Notes: a model not told the origin generated them from the sequence alone. 20,748 nt of DNA from JABIRQ01 sp963583595 (GCA_963583595.1 CAUZWC010000019.1:1-20748); one strand, 5' to 3'. Positions 1-7,994 are shown, counted from the stretch's first letter. Numbers and translations are program-made.

Positions 1-871
1 CGTTGCCGGCCAGGGCAAAAATATCGCCCAGACGGGCGACCTCGTCCTCGACGCCGGTCAGGCTTTCCTCTTCCATGATCCGACGCGAGGTCTCGCGCAT
101 CGCAGAGACGGCCGCCCGCATATTGTGGTTCGCCCAGATGACCAAGGAGACGCGCGCCTCGCGGAACCGGTCCGTCGGCGTCGCGTAATATTTCGTGGGG
201 ACGATGACGACCGGGCAACGATTGTCCCATTCCCGGCAAAAAGACAGGATTTCGGCGGGATTAGACTTCTTGGAATGGATCAGGAGAGCATCGGCCCCGG
301 CGGCGTGATAGGCCTCGGCGCGCCGCAGGGCCTCATCCATCCCCCAACCGGCGATCAGCGCTTCGATCCGCGCGACGACGTTGAAATCGGAATCGGTCTG
401 GCTGTCCTTGCCGGCCTTGATCTTGCCGCAGAACTCGTCGATATCGGCCAAGGGCTGATTCTCGCCCAGGAAAGAATTCGTCTTCGGGAACTGCTTGTCC
501 TCGATACAAACGCCCGCAACACCGCGCTGGCAGAGCTTGCGCACCAGACGACGGAAATTGTTGAAGTTGCCGTAGCCGGTGTCGCCGTCCAACAGGATCG
601 GGATCGTCGTCGCATCGGCCATGAACTCGATGACCTCGAGCACCTGGGTCCAGGACGCTTCGTTGTTGTCGCGCACACCCAAAGCAGCGGAAATCGACAG
701 ACCGGACGCCCAGATTCCCTCGAATCCCGCCTCCTCGACGATTTTGGCCGACAATCCGTTATGGGCCTCCATCAGGAAACGCAAATCCGGCGAGGCCAAC
801 ATTGCGCCCAGGCGCGCCGCATTACCGGCCACCGGCCGGCTACGCTCATCGCTCTTCAGCACAACACCCAT
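1..871 (-). CDS. pepM: Phosphoenolpyruvate mutase (PepM), 3' end beyond window
   Basis: This cytoplasmic enzyme of the isocitrate lyase/PEP mutase superfamily interconverts phosphoenolpyruvate and phosphonopyruvate, the entry step of nearly all known phosphonate pathways. I translated 290 codons from ATG at 871. The Mg-binding segment LDGDTGYGN lies at residues 94-102. The family signature EDK-x5-NS is present as EDKQFPKTNS at 124-133, with the gating Lys130 and Asn132. The WASGLS loop (54-59), Arg168 and His199 match positions of the Mytilus enzyme. The NS ending of the signature argues against phosphonopyruvate hydrolase and methylisocitrate lyase. The known family is about 295-310 residues, so only a few residues need be missing, but a fused C-terminal nucleotidyltransferase domain, known in some PepM proteins, cannot be excluded. 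The ATG was chosen because an in-frame TAA lies six codons upstream, with a weak GAG ribosome site before it. The reading frame is intact. Confidence 0.92.
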   Translation of the reverse strand, partial: MGVVLKSDERSRPVAGNAARLGAMLASPDLRFLMEAHNGLSAKIVEEAGFEGIWASGLSISAALGVRDNNEASWTQVLEVIEFMADATTIPILLDGDTGYGNFNNFRRLVRKLCQRGVAGVCIEDKQFPKTNSFLGENQPLADIDEFCGKIKAGKDSQTDSDFNVVARIEALIAGWGMDEALRRAEAYHAAGADALLIHSKKSNPAEILSFCREWDNRCPVVIVPTKYYATPTDRFREARVSLVIWANHNMRAAVSAMRETSRRIMEEESLTGVEDEVARLGDIFALAGN

Positions 872-935
872 GATCAAATCTCTATGTTATTTCAGCGGTA
901 CATGCCGGCATTCGGTTTGCCGGGCCATAGCGCGT

Positions 936-964
936 AACATAACGGCCGAGCGCCAAAGCGTCAT
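936..964 (-). promoter_or_regulatory. Weak candidate promoter for pepM
   Basis: Read on the minus strand, ATGACG (959-964) and TATGTT (936-941) are separated by 17 bases, each matching four of six positions of the sigma-70 consensus. The site lies about 65 bases upstream of the pepM ATG, in an AT-richer patch. A perfect 10-base palindrome, ATGCCGGCAT (902-911), follows it. The assignment is by consensus alone and is weak. Confidence 0.2.
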
Positions 965-1030
965 CTATTTGTCCTTAAATTCTCTCGTAAACTTCATCCT
1001 GGGCCGGGCCGGAACGATATCTGGGTTGGC

Positions 1031-2037
1031 CTAGCCGTCCGCCTCGCGAGCCCGCCGGAGTCGGCCGACAAGGGCCCGGCTCTCGACGATCTGCCAGCCG
1101 ATGAGACCGGGAATGGCGAGCGCGACCCGCGGCCGCGGGTCGCCAGTGAAATGGCCAGCATGGCCTCGGCCGGCCAGCCAAACAGCGCGCCCAGCAGGAC
1201 GAATGCGCTTTCCTGGACGCCGATGCCCACGGGCACGACGAATATCGCGCCCCGAATCGCGCCGGTCAGGCTCTCCAGCATCAGCGCATCGAGGAAATCG
1301 ATAGGCAGGCCGATCAGCCGCGTAACGACCCAGACCTCCAAGAGGGTAAACACGCGAGAAACCGTCATCAAAAGCACGGCCGCAACGAATCGCCAGGGCC
1401 TGCGGTAGGTGTCCTAGAGCGCCTCGTCAGAGCGCGACGCGATATCGACGAAACGGGCGACACGCGCCCCGGCGCGCCTGCCAAACAGGACCTGAACGCG
1501 CCGCGCGAATGAGGCCAATACCCCCATTCGCTGGACCAGAACGAAGCCGGTGGCGCCCAGCCCCAATCCGATGACCGCGATCGCGGTCCCGCGCACGATT
1601 CCGCCCTCCGCGCCGGACGCGAGAAGGACGGCCAGGCCGAACAAGCCCCAGAGGCTGAGGGACGCGGCCTGCACGGTCTTGTCCACGACGGTTGCCGCGC
1701 CGACCAGCACCCCGGACGATCCGCCCTGGATCACGATACGGGCCTTGACCAGTTCGCCTCCACCACGGCCCCCATGGGCAGCAAGGTGTTGACCGCGCGC
1801 GAGACGAAGCTCCCCCAAACCACGCGCCAGTGGGACGGCATGGCGGCGGGTGGAAAGATCAGGCGAAAGCATTGGGCATCGACGACGATATTCAGCATCA
1901 GGAGCAGGCAGATCAGTGCAAAACCCCACCCCACCGCGACGAGCGAAGTCCAAACGGCATCGACATCGTGGAGAGAAATCAGATAGCCGGTCAGAATGAG
2001 ACCCCGCCAGTAGTCCGACAAGCGTGAGAAGGCGCAT
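1031..2037 (-). pseudogene. Degraded HpnL-like / lysylphosphatidylglycerol synthase TM-region membrane protein
   Basis: Three reading-frame pieces join into one polytopic membrane protein of about 330 residues. The probable start is ATG at 2037 (MRLLTLVGLLAG). Near 2001 the frame shifts within a GGGG run into LILTGYLISLHDVDAVW. Near 1752 it shifts back, joining NTLLPMGAV to GGELVKARIVIQGG. A TAG at 1414-1416 interrupts the frame before DTYRRPWRF. Near 1125, in the GGG run of CGCGGGTCG, a third shift restores ALAIPGLIGWQIVE and a final TAG at 1031-1033. Family hallmarks are the P-x3-V-GGE-V-AR-like segment and the GIGVQESAFVLLGALFG stretch typical of UPF0104/HpnL proteins, which are multi-spanning and often sit in hopanoid, lipid or polysaccharide loci, where a flippase-like role has been proposed. 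No neighbouring gene is broken, which favours true decay over generally poor sequence, though all three indels fall in G-rich runs. The gene lies just upstream of pepM in the same direction. Confidence 0.75.
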
Positions 2038-2200
2038 CGTGCAACGGTCCTCGGCGGGAAACACTCAGTTCGGCCGGTACACTAGCCATGCCTCAGGCCA
2101 CGGACCATAGCCGCGGGCGCCCCTCGGCGAATTCCTCTCGCCAAGACTACGCCCGCTAATACACTCTTTCCTCAAATCGAAACTGGGGGGTCGCCTGACC

Positions 2201-4240
2201 ATGGGCAAATACGACGCATTGTTCCAACCGCTGCGGATCAAGGGCCTGGAGATCCGCAACCGCTTCCTCAGCACGAGCCATGCGCCGGCCTATGAGGACA
2301 ATGGCCGCATCACTGACCGCTATATCGCCTATCAGGCGGAGAAGGCCCGGGGTGGCATCGGCCTGACCCAGATGGGGGCGACCACGGTCTCGCCCGAGAA
2401 TTCGATCTATTACGGCCAGGTCGATGCCTCGACCGACGCGGTGGTGCCCGAGTTCCGCAAGATGTCGGCCGCGATCCACGAGCATGGCGCGGCCTGGACC
2501 GTACAGCTAACCCATGGCGGCCGACGCGAGCGTTGGGACATCTCGAACTGGCTGCCGTCCTTCTCGTCCTCCTGCCGGCGCGAGTTGATCCACGGCTCCT
2601 TTCCCGTGGCGATGGAGGATCACGACATCCGCCGCACCCGGCACAACTACGCCGAAGCGGCGCAGCGGGTGCGCGAGGGCGATGTCGACGGGGTCGAAAT
2701 CTCCTGCCAGGCGGGCACCCTGATCGAGCAGTTCTGGTCCCCCGCCATGAATGTCCGGACCGACGGCTATGGCGGTTCGCTGGAAAACCGCATGCGTTTC
2801 GGTCTCGAAATTCTCGAATCCGTGCGCGGCGCGGTCGGCGACGATTTCGTCATCGGCATCCGCATGCCGGGCGACGAGATGATGAAGGATGGGCTGAACC
2901 GGGACGACTGCATCGCCATCGCCAAGGCCTATGCCGGCAGCGGATTGATCGACTTCATCAATGTCGTCGGATCGCAGGCCTCGACCCTCAAGGCCGAGGC
3001 CCTGCTCTGGCCGAGCATGTGGGTGCCGTCGGGCGCCTATCTCGACCTCGCCAAGGCCATCCGGGAAGAGATTTCCCTACCGATCTTCCACGCCACGCGG
3101 ATCAACGACGCGGCCACGGCCGCCTATGCCGTGCGGGAGGGCCTGGTCGACATGGTCGGCATGACGCGGGCCTTCATCGCCGATCCCCATCTCGCGGAAA
3201 AGCTGCGCACGGGCCGGGACGAGGAAATCCGGCCCTGCGTCGGGGCCCGCTATTGCGTGGACCGGGTGATCAGCGGCCTCGACGCCTTCTGCGCCCATAA
3301 CGTGGCGACGGGGCGCGAGTTGCTCGTGCCCCAGATTGTCGGCAAAAGCGGCGGCGCGAAGCGCAAGGTCGTGGTGGTCGGCGGCGGGCCCGGCGGGCTG
3401 GAAGCCGCGCGAATCAGCGCGCAGCGAGGCCATGACGTGGTGCTGTTCGAGGCGGCGGACGAATTGGGCGGCCAGCTGGTTCTGGCCGCCAAGGCGCCCT
3501 GGCGGCGCGAGTTGGGCGGGATCACCGCCTGGCTGGCGACCGAAGTGGCGCGGCTGGGAGTCGATCTGCGCTTGAACGCCTATGCCGAGGCCGAGGACGT
3601 GCTGGCCGAGGCGCCGGATGTCGTGATCGTGGCGACCGGCGGGTTGCCCAATCCGGGCTTCTTCGAGGGTGCGGAGCTGGCCGATACGAGCTGGGACGTG
3701 CTGGCGGGCGCCGTGCCCGTGGGCGGCGAGGTGCTGCTCTTCGACGAGGCGGGCGGCCATGCCGGCCTGTCCTGCGCCCAGTTCGCCGCCGATGCCGGGG
3801 CCAAGGTCCGTTTCGTCACGGCCGAACGCTCCGTCGGGCGGGAATTGGGCGGCACCAATCTGGGCGCGCATATGGACGAAATGTACAAACGCGGCATCGA
3901 GATCAGGCCGGACATGCGCCTGACCGCCCTTTCGCGCGCCGGCAACCGCCTGCTGGCGCGGATTGAGAATATTTACAGCGAGGCCTGGGAGGAGATCGAG
4001 ATCGACCAGGTGATCGGCGAAAACGGCACCCTACCGAACGACGATCTCTATTTCGCTCTCAAGCCGCTTTCGAAGAACCTGGGTGAGGCCGATATCGACG
4101 CCATGACCCGCTTCGCGCCCCAGACGATCGAGACGAACTCGGACGGGACCTTCACCCTGCTGCGGATCGGCGACGCCTGGGCCGGGCGCAACATCCACGC
4201 CGCGACCCTGGACGCCATGCGCTTCTGCAAGGACCTCTAG
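2201..4240 (+). CDS. FMN/FAD/Fe-S NADH:flavin oxidoreductase, TMADH / N-methylproline demethylase-like
   Basis: The protein has 679 residues in the two-part layout of trimethylamine dehydrogenase and 2,4-dienoyl-CoA reductase. Residues 1-340 form an old-yellow-enzyme TIM barrel binding FMN: RNRFLSTSHAPAY at 19-31, LTHGGRR at 103-109, and IEQFWSPAMNVRTDGYGGS near 175-193. A cysteine cluster region follows at 346-364. An FAD/NAD-binding half begins with VVGGGPGGLEAA near 392-403. The STSHAPAY segment and the C-terminal RNIHAATLDAMR resemble enzymes annotated as N-methylproline or glycine-betaine-derived demethylases, so oxidative demethylation of a small methylated amine is a reasonable guess. 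The substrate is not proven. The Cys that binds FMN covalently in TMADH is absent. Only three of four canonical Fe-S cysteines are present (Cys346, Ala349, Cys352, Cys364). A GGGGGG run about 10 bases before ATG may serve as ribosome site. It is probably monocistronic and convergent with the crotonase gene. Confidence 0.85.
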   Translation: MGKYDALFQPLRIKGLEIRNRFLSTSHAPAYEDNGRITDRYIAYQAEKARGGIGLTQMGATTVSPENSIYYGQVDASTDAVVPEFRKMSAAIHEHGAAWTVQLTHGGRRERWDISNWLPSFSSSCRRELIHGSFPVAMEDHDIRRTRHNYAEAAQRVREGDVDGVEISCQAGTLIEQFWSPAMNVRTDGYGGSLENRMRFGLEILESVRGAVGDDFVIGIRMPGDEMMKDGLNRDDCIAIAKAYAGSGLIDFINVVGSQASTLKAEALLWPSMWVPSGAYLDLAKAIREEISLPIFHATRINDAATAAYAVREGLVDMVGMTRAFIADPHLAEKLRTGRDEEIRPCVGARYCVDRVISGLDAFCAHNVATGRELLVPQIVGKSGGAKRKVVVVGGGPGGLEAARISAQRGHDVVLFEAADELGGQLVLAAKAPWRRELGGITAWLATEVARLGVDLRLNAYAEAEDVLAEAPDVVIVATGGLPNPGFFEGAELADTSWDVLAGAVPVGGEVLLFDEAGGHAGLSCAQFAADAGAKVRFVTAERSVGRELGGTNLGAHMDEMYKRGIEIRPDMRLTALSRAGNRLLARIENIYSEAWEEIEIDQVIGENGTLPNDDLYFALKPLSKNLGEADIDAMTRFAPQTIETNSDGTFTLLRIGDAWAGRNIHAATLDAMRFCKDL

Positions 4241-4252
4241 AGCATCCCGAGC

Positions 4253-4376
4253 CGTCCCTCGCCCTTCGACAGGCTCAGGGTGAGGAACAGCCGAAGGGCG
4301 CGCCCCCTCAAGGCGAGGCTGAGGTATTCCGTATCCCCACCCTGAGGAGCTCGCACAAGCGAGCGTCTCGAAGGAT
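4253..4376. repeat. Composite palindromic intergenic repeat, copy 1
   Basis: This non-coding stretch between two convergent genes contains nested inverted repeats. GCCCTTCG (4261-4268) pairs with CGAAGGGC (4292-4299). CTCAGGGTG near 4275 is mirrored by CACCCTGAG near 4338. GCTCGC (4349-4354) and GCGAGC (4359-4364) form a perfect stem with an ACAA loop. The 4338-4375 part recurs reverse-complemented at 12054-12093. TTTT at 4378-4381 lies 14 bases beyond the last stem, so bidirectional termination is possible but not of the classic intrinsic form. This resembles the REP-like elements frequent in alphaproteobacterial intergenic regions. Confidence 0.75.
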
Positions 4377-4406
4377 ATTTTACGCAGTGGCCTTTTCGGC
4401 GGGCGC

Positions 4407-5198
4407 CTACCGCCCTCGGAACACCGGGCTGCGCTTCTCGGCGAAGGCCTGGATGCCTTCCTGGTAGTCCTCGCTCGCCAGGGCGCGATGGCCGGCCGCG
4501 GCGATCTCCTCCGCGCGCCGCTCCGCCTCGCCCGCGGCGAGGGCGTTCAGGATCAGCTTGACCCCGGAAATCGTCAGCGGCGCGTTGCCCGCCATGCCGG
4601 CGGCGAAGCGCTGCGCGGCCGCCAGCGCCCCTTCTCCCTCTTCGGCCATCCGGTCGACGAAGCCGATACGCTCGGCCGCGGCCGCATCGAAGCGCTCGGC
4701 CCCGAACAGGATGCGCTTGGCCTGGGCCAAGCCAACCAGGTTGAGCAGGGTCTGGCATTCATGGCCGTTATAGACAATGCCCAGGCGTGCCGCAGGGATG
4801 GCGAAGCTGGCCGTGGCATCCGCGACCCGGAAGTCGCAGACCTGGGCCAGGCCGAAGCCGCCGCCGATACAATAGCCGGAAATTGCCGCGACCGTGACTT
4901 TGGGCAGGCGTTCGATGGCCTCGCCGCAGCCCCGCACCGCCTGTTCGTAGACGGCCCCGTCCTCGGGTCCCTTGCGGACGGTCTTGAATTCCGAAATATC
5001 GGCCCCGGCACAGAAAAAGCCGCCCGCACCGGTCAGGATCGCGACGCGGGCCGTGTCGTCCTCCGCCAGTTCCTCGAAGACCGCCGCCAGCCGACGCCAC
5101 ATCGCCAGAGTCATCGAGTTCCGGCGCTCGGGCCTATCGATCGTCACCACCGGGATGGCCGGATCGGCGCGATCGATTCGAATGGCGTCGTCGGTCAT
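4407..5198 (-). CDS. Enoyl-CoA hydratase/isomerase (crotonase) family protein with atypical active site
   Basis: The protein has 263 residues, the normal size for a single-domain crotonase. The first oxyanion-hole segment is FFCAGADISEF at 61-71 and the second is SGYCIGGGFGLA at 107-118. In rat enoyl-CoA hydratase two glutamates act as acid and base. Here the first corresponds to Gly116 (GGGFGLA instead of GGGCELA) and the second to Ala136 (IPAARLG instead of LPExxLG). The CoA fold and oxyanion hole are therefore kept, but classical hydration is unlikely. Other crotonase chemistries such as isomerisation, decarboxylation or thioester cleavage remain possible, using a different residue; Glu147 in NGHECQTL is nearby. 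The start at 5198 has a GAGGGACAG ribosome site. The gene is transcribed alone, divergent from the EamA transporter and convergent with the flavoenzyme. Confidence 0.85.
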   Translation of the reverse strand: MTDDAIRIDRADPAIPVVTIDRPERRNSMTLAMWRRLAAVFEELAEDDTARVAILTGAGGFFCAGADISEFKTVRKGPEDGAVYEQAVRGCGEAIERLPKVTVAAISGYCIGGGFGLAQVCDFRVADATASFAIPAARLGIVYNGHECQTLLNLVGLAQAKRILFGAERFDAAAAERIGFVDRMAEEGEGALAAAQRFAAGMAGNAPLTISGVKLILNALAAGEAERRAEEIAAAGHRALASEDYQEGIQAFAEKRSPVFRGR

Positions 5199-5294
5199 GG
5201 CCTGTCCCTCGTCCTGGATGGCTGGGCATTCGTGCGGACAAGATCGTACACCGGCCCCGCTCTAGCAATGCGCATCAGCACGTTCGGCTGGCCC

Positions 5295-5323
5295 TTGGCA
5301 TGGGCTCGGCCGCACGGCGTAAT
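5295..5323 (+). promoter_or_regulatory. Candidate sigma-70 promoter of the transporter-ligase-phosphatase operon
   Basis: TTGGCA (5295-5300; five of six consensus positions) and CGTAAT (5318-5323; four of six) are spaced by exactly 17 bases, and would give a leader of roughly 25-30 bases before the ATG at 5358. It lies in the gap between the divergent crotonase and transporter genes. The evidence is consensus match and position only. Confidence 0.35.
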
Positions 5324-5357
5324 ATGCCGGCAACGCAGGCGGGGCCAAGCATCCCAG

Positions 5358-6275
5358 ATGATCGAGACCGATTCACCCGGACGAACCTGGCTCGGATTCG
5401 CCTGCGGGCTTTGCGCGGCGCTCTGCTTTTCCATGGGCGTCATGCTTTCGCCAACCGTCTACGCCACCGGCGGCAATGCGCCGGCCATCGTCGTGTCCCG
5501 TCTGGCCCTGCTGCTGCCCGTCTTCCTGGGTTACGCTTTTCTGGTGCGACGGCCGATCCGTCTGCCCTTCCGCGCGCGGCTTTTCGCGCTCTCCCTGGGC
5601 GTTGTCACTGCTTGCCAGAGCCTCGCGATATTTACGTCCTACCGCTACATCCCGATCAGCCTGGCGACCCTGATCGAATACACCTATCCACTGCTGATTC
5701 TGCTGGCCATGCGGGCGCTGTACGGCGAGGCCCTCACCTGGGGCCGCCTGACGGCATTCGTCGCTGCGATCGCGGGGGTCTGGCTTGCGTTGCGGGTCGA
5801 TTTCGCTGAGATCCATCCGGTCGGGATCGCCCTCGCCCTGACTTCGGCCCTGATCGTCGGTGCGCGGATGATCGCGAGCGGGCGCTTCCTGAGGACATCG
5901 GACCCGATACAGCTGCTGATTCACATGCAGATGGGCGGACTCGCCGTCGCCCTTCCCGTGTTCGGACTGAGCGGCCGCATCGACCTGCCCGAGACCGGCA
6001 CCGGTATCGCGGCGCTGCTCGGCATGAGCGCCTTGAGCGGCGTCGGCACCCTGTTGAGCCTGACCGCGATCAAGCTCGCCGGGCCGTCGCGCACGGCCAT
6101 GGCCCAGACGGGCGAAGTCGTCTTCACGGTTGGCCTTGCGGCCCTGCTGCTGGGCGAAAGCCTGACGCCTCAGAAAATCCTCGGCGCCGGCCTGGTGCTG
6201 ACCGCCGTTCTCGGCCTTCAGTTCCTGCGTGCGAAAGGAACCCAGCCCACCCGGCCGCCGAATGGAGAGGCGTGA
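5358..6275 (+). CDS. EamA/DMT-family transporter (RhaT-like inner membrane permease)
   Basis: The protein has 305 residues and about ten hydrophobic segments arranged as two EamA repeats, the usual layout of drug/metabolite transporters that move small metabolites across the inner membrane. The first repeat carries the typical helix-3/4 text TSYRYIPISLATLIEYTYPLL (middle of the protein at about residues 94-114, shown here in part). The second ends with GEVVFTVGLAALLLGESLTP and a final helix LGAGLVLTAVLGLQFL. The reading frame is open far upstream, to 4488, but that part is antisense to the crotonase gene and shows no transporter sequence. I therefore place the start at ATG 5358, just before MIETDSPGRTWLGF and downstream of the candidate promoter. 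It is likely the first gene of an operon with the acyl-CoA ligase (61-base gap). The substrate cannot be read from sequence; an organic acid or amine related to the ligase is a guess. Confidence 0.85.
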   Translation: MIETDSPGRTWLGFACGLCAALCFSMGVMLSPTVYATGGNAPAIVVSRLALLLPVFLGYAFLVRRPIRLPFRARLFALSLGVVTACQSLAIFTSYRYIPISLATLIEYTYPLLILLAMRALYGEALTWGRLTAFVAAIAGVWLALRVDFAEIHPVGIALALTSALIVGARMIASGRFLRTSDPIQLLIHMQMGGLAVALPVFGLSGRIDLPETGTGIAALLGMSALSGVGTLLSLTAIKLAGPSRTAMAQTGEVVFTVGLAALLLGESLTPQKILGAGLVLTAVLGLQFLRAKGTQPTRPPNGEA

Positions 6276-6324
6276 TTCTGCGCGCCGCATTCGCTAAACT
6301 TGCCCTCCACGGAACGGCTTCACG

Positions 6325-6331
6325 AAGGAGG
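6325..6331 (+). promoter_or_regulatory. Shine-Dalgarno site deciding a GTG start
   Basis: AAGGAGG is a near-perfect ribosome binding site. It is five bases from GTG (6337) and three from the out-of-frame ATG (6335). The spacing and the conserved protein frame both favour the GTG. Confidence 0.75.
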
Positions 6332-6336
6332 ATCAT

Positions 6337-7986
6337 GTGGCAAATGTCTTTACGCCGGCAGAGATTCCGCTGGAGGATCGCACCCTCGGCCGGGTTCTCG
6401 GACGCGCCGTCGCCCTGTTCGGTGACAAGCCGTTCCTCAAGACCGTCCAAGGCGAGGTCGTGACCTATGCCGAGCTCGACCGCCGCTCGAACCGCCTGGC
6501 GCACGGCATCGCGGCCTTCGGCATCGGCCATCAGGAAACGGTGCTGGTCATGCTGCCGGACGTGACCGACTACATCGCCCTGTGGTGCGGGCTGGGCAAA
6601 CGCGGCGCCGTCGAGGTGCCGGTCAATCTGGCCTACCGTAAAAGCATCCTGCGCCGGATCTGCAACGATTCCGGGGCCAAGACGATCATCGTCGACCGAA
6701 TCTATCTGGATCGGCTGGAGGAGGTCGCCGACGAGCTCGAAACGCTCGAAAGCTGCGTCCTGTTTTCCCAGGACGAGGCCCTGCGCGGAGATCTCTCCCT
6801 GCCGCCCAAGCTGGCCGAACGCTGCCGGGCCGCCGCCTTCGAGGATATCTTCGCCGACGAGGACGGCCCGTTCGAGCCCGAGCCCGCCTTCCACGATCTG
6901 GTCGGAATCATGTACACCTCGGGCACGACGGGCGCCTCGAAGGGCGTCGCGGTGACCCATGCCCATTCCTTCGCCTATGCCGACGGCGCGGGGGAGATCT
7001 TCGCGCTCTGCCCGGGAGACGTCTTTTACAATTCCGGCCTGCCGCTGTTCCATGTCGGCGGCCAATGGGCGGTCTGCTATGCCACCATGATCTATGGCGG
7101 CACGGTGATCCTGCGCCTGGGCTATTCCAACAGCCATTTCTGGTCCGATATCGCCGAGCATGGCGCCACGGTCGTCTTCCTGCTCGGCGCGATCGCCAAT
7201 TTTCTCTGGCAGCAGCCGGAGAGTCCCGAGGATGCGGCCACGCCGCTCCAGAAGATCGGGATGTTCCCCCTGTTGCCGCAGCACGAAGCCTTTGCCGAAC
7301 GCTTCGGTGTCGAGATTTCCTCGGGCTATGCCTCGACCGAGGATCCCTGCCCGATGATCCATCATTTCGGCGAGCCCTATCCCAACAACAAATGCGTCGG
7401 CTATGCCCGGGCCGACAAATTCGAGGTCAAGATCTTCGACGAGTTGGACCGCGAATGCCCGCGCGGCACGATGGGGGAGATCTGCATCCGCCCCAAGAAC
7501 AGCTGGGATATCATGCTGAAATACTGGAACCAGCCGGACTACACGGCCGAGTCCTTCCGGAACCTCTGGTACCACACCGGCGATGCCGGCTACCAGGACG
7601 AGGAAGGCCGCTTCTATTTCGTCGACCGGCTGACCGATTCCATGCGCCGACGGGGCGAGAACATCTCGTCCATGGAAGTCGAGGATGAGGTCAACCAGCA
7701 CCCGGACATCCTCGAATGCGCTGTCTTCCCGGTCTGGGACGAGCATTCCGAGCAGGAAGTCATGGTCGTCGTCACGCCCAAGGCCGGGCGGAAGATCAAT
7801 CCCGAGGAATTGATCCGCTTCCTCGACAAGCGCATGGCCTATTTTATGGTGCCCCGCTATGTCGATTTCTCGGATGAAATACCGAAGACTCCGACCGGAA
7901 AAATCCAGAAATTCACCCTGCGCGACAAAGGCGTGACGCCGACGACCTGGGACCGGGTCGCGGCCGGCGTGAAACTGTCGCGCTGA
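6337..7986 (+). CDS. Acyl-CoA ligase (AMP-forming), CaiC-like
   Basis: This ANL-superfamily enzyme of 549 residues activates a carboxylic acid to an acyl-AMP and then an acyl-CoA in the cytoplasm. The P-loop YTSGTTGASKG is at 193-203, the A5 motif GYASTED at 330-336, the A7 motif YHTGD at 412-416, the hinge region RLTDSMRRRGENISSMEVE near 431-449, and the catalytic lysine Lys522 in PKTPTGKIQK. The general pattern resembles carnitine/crotonobetaine-CoA ligases, but substrate prediction within the family is unreliable. The start is GTG at 6337, five bases after a strong AAGGAGG (6325-6331). An ATG at 6335 overlaps it in another frame and opens only a short ORF. The gene sits between the transporter and the HAD phosphatase gene (8-base gap), so all three are probably co-transcribed. 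Confidence 0.9.
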   Translation: MANVFTPAEIPLEDRTLGRVLGRAVALFGDKPFLKTVQGEVVTYAELDRRSNRLAHGIAAFGIGHQETVLVMLPDVTDYIALWCGLGKRGAVEVPVNLAYRKSILRRICNDSGAKTIIVDRIYLDRLEEVADELETLESCVLFSQDEALRGDLSLPPKLAERCRAAAFEDIFADEDGPFEPEPAFHDLVGIMYTSGTTGASKGVAVTHAHSFAYADGAGEIFALCPGDVFYNSGLPLFHVGGQWAVCYATMIYGGTVILRLGYSNSHFWSDIAEHGATVVFLLGAIANFLWQQPESPEDAATPLQKIGMFPLLPQHEAFAERFGVEISSGYASTEDPCPMIHHFGEPYPNNKCVGYARADKFEVKIFDELDRECPRGTMGEICIRPKNSWDIMLKYWNQPDYTAESFRNLWYHTGDAGYQDEEGRFYFVDRLTDSMRRRGENISSMEVEDEVNQHPDILECAVFPVWDEHSEQEVMVVVTPKAGRKINPEELIRFLDKRMAYFMVPRYVDFSDEIPKTPTGKIQKFTLRDKGVTPTTWDRVAAGVKLSR

Positions 7987-7994
7987 CTGGTCCC

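Noticed and set aside
125..937. 270-residue plus-strand open frame
   Set aside because: It is antisense to the phosphoenolpyruvate mutase gene, whose own frame carries all family motifs. Long antisense frames are expected at this GC content.
4292..4381. Classic intrinsic terminator after the flavoenzyme gene
   Set aside because: The stems are clear, but the only T-run is four bases long and 14 bases away, so I describe it as a repeat with possible terminator activity only.
4488..5357. Upstream extension of the EamA transporter frame by 290 residues
   Set aside because: The extension is antisense to the crotonase gene, low in hydrophobic segments and without transporter features. The protein family starts near ATG 5358.
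6124..7746. 540-residue minus-strand open frame
   Set aside because: It lies wholly opposite the acyl-CoA ligase and transporter 3' end and shows no domain or membrane pattern; it is a GC-driven shadow frame.
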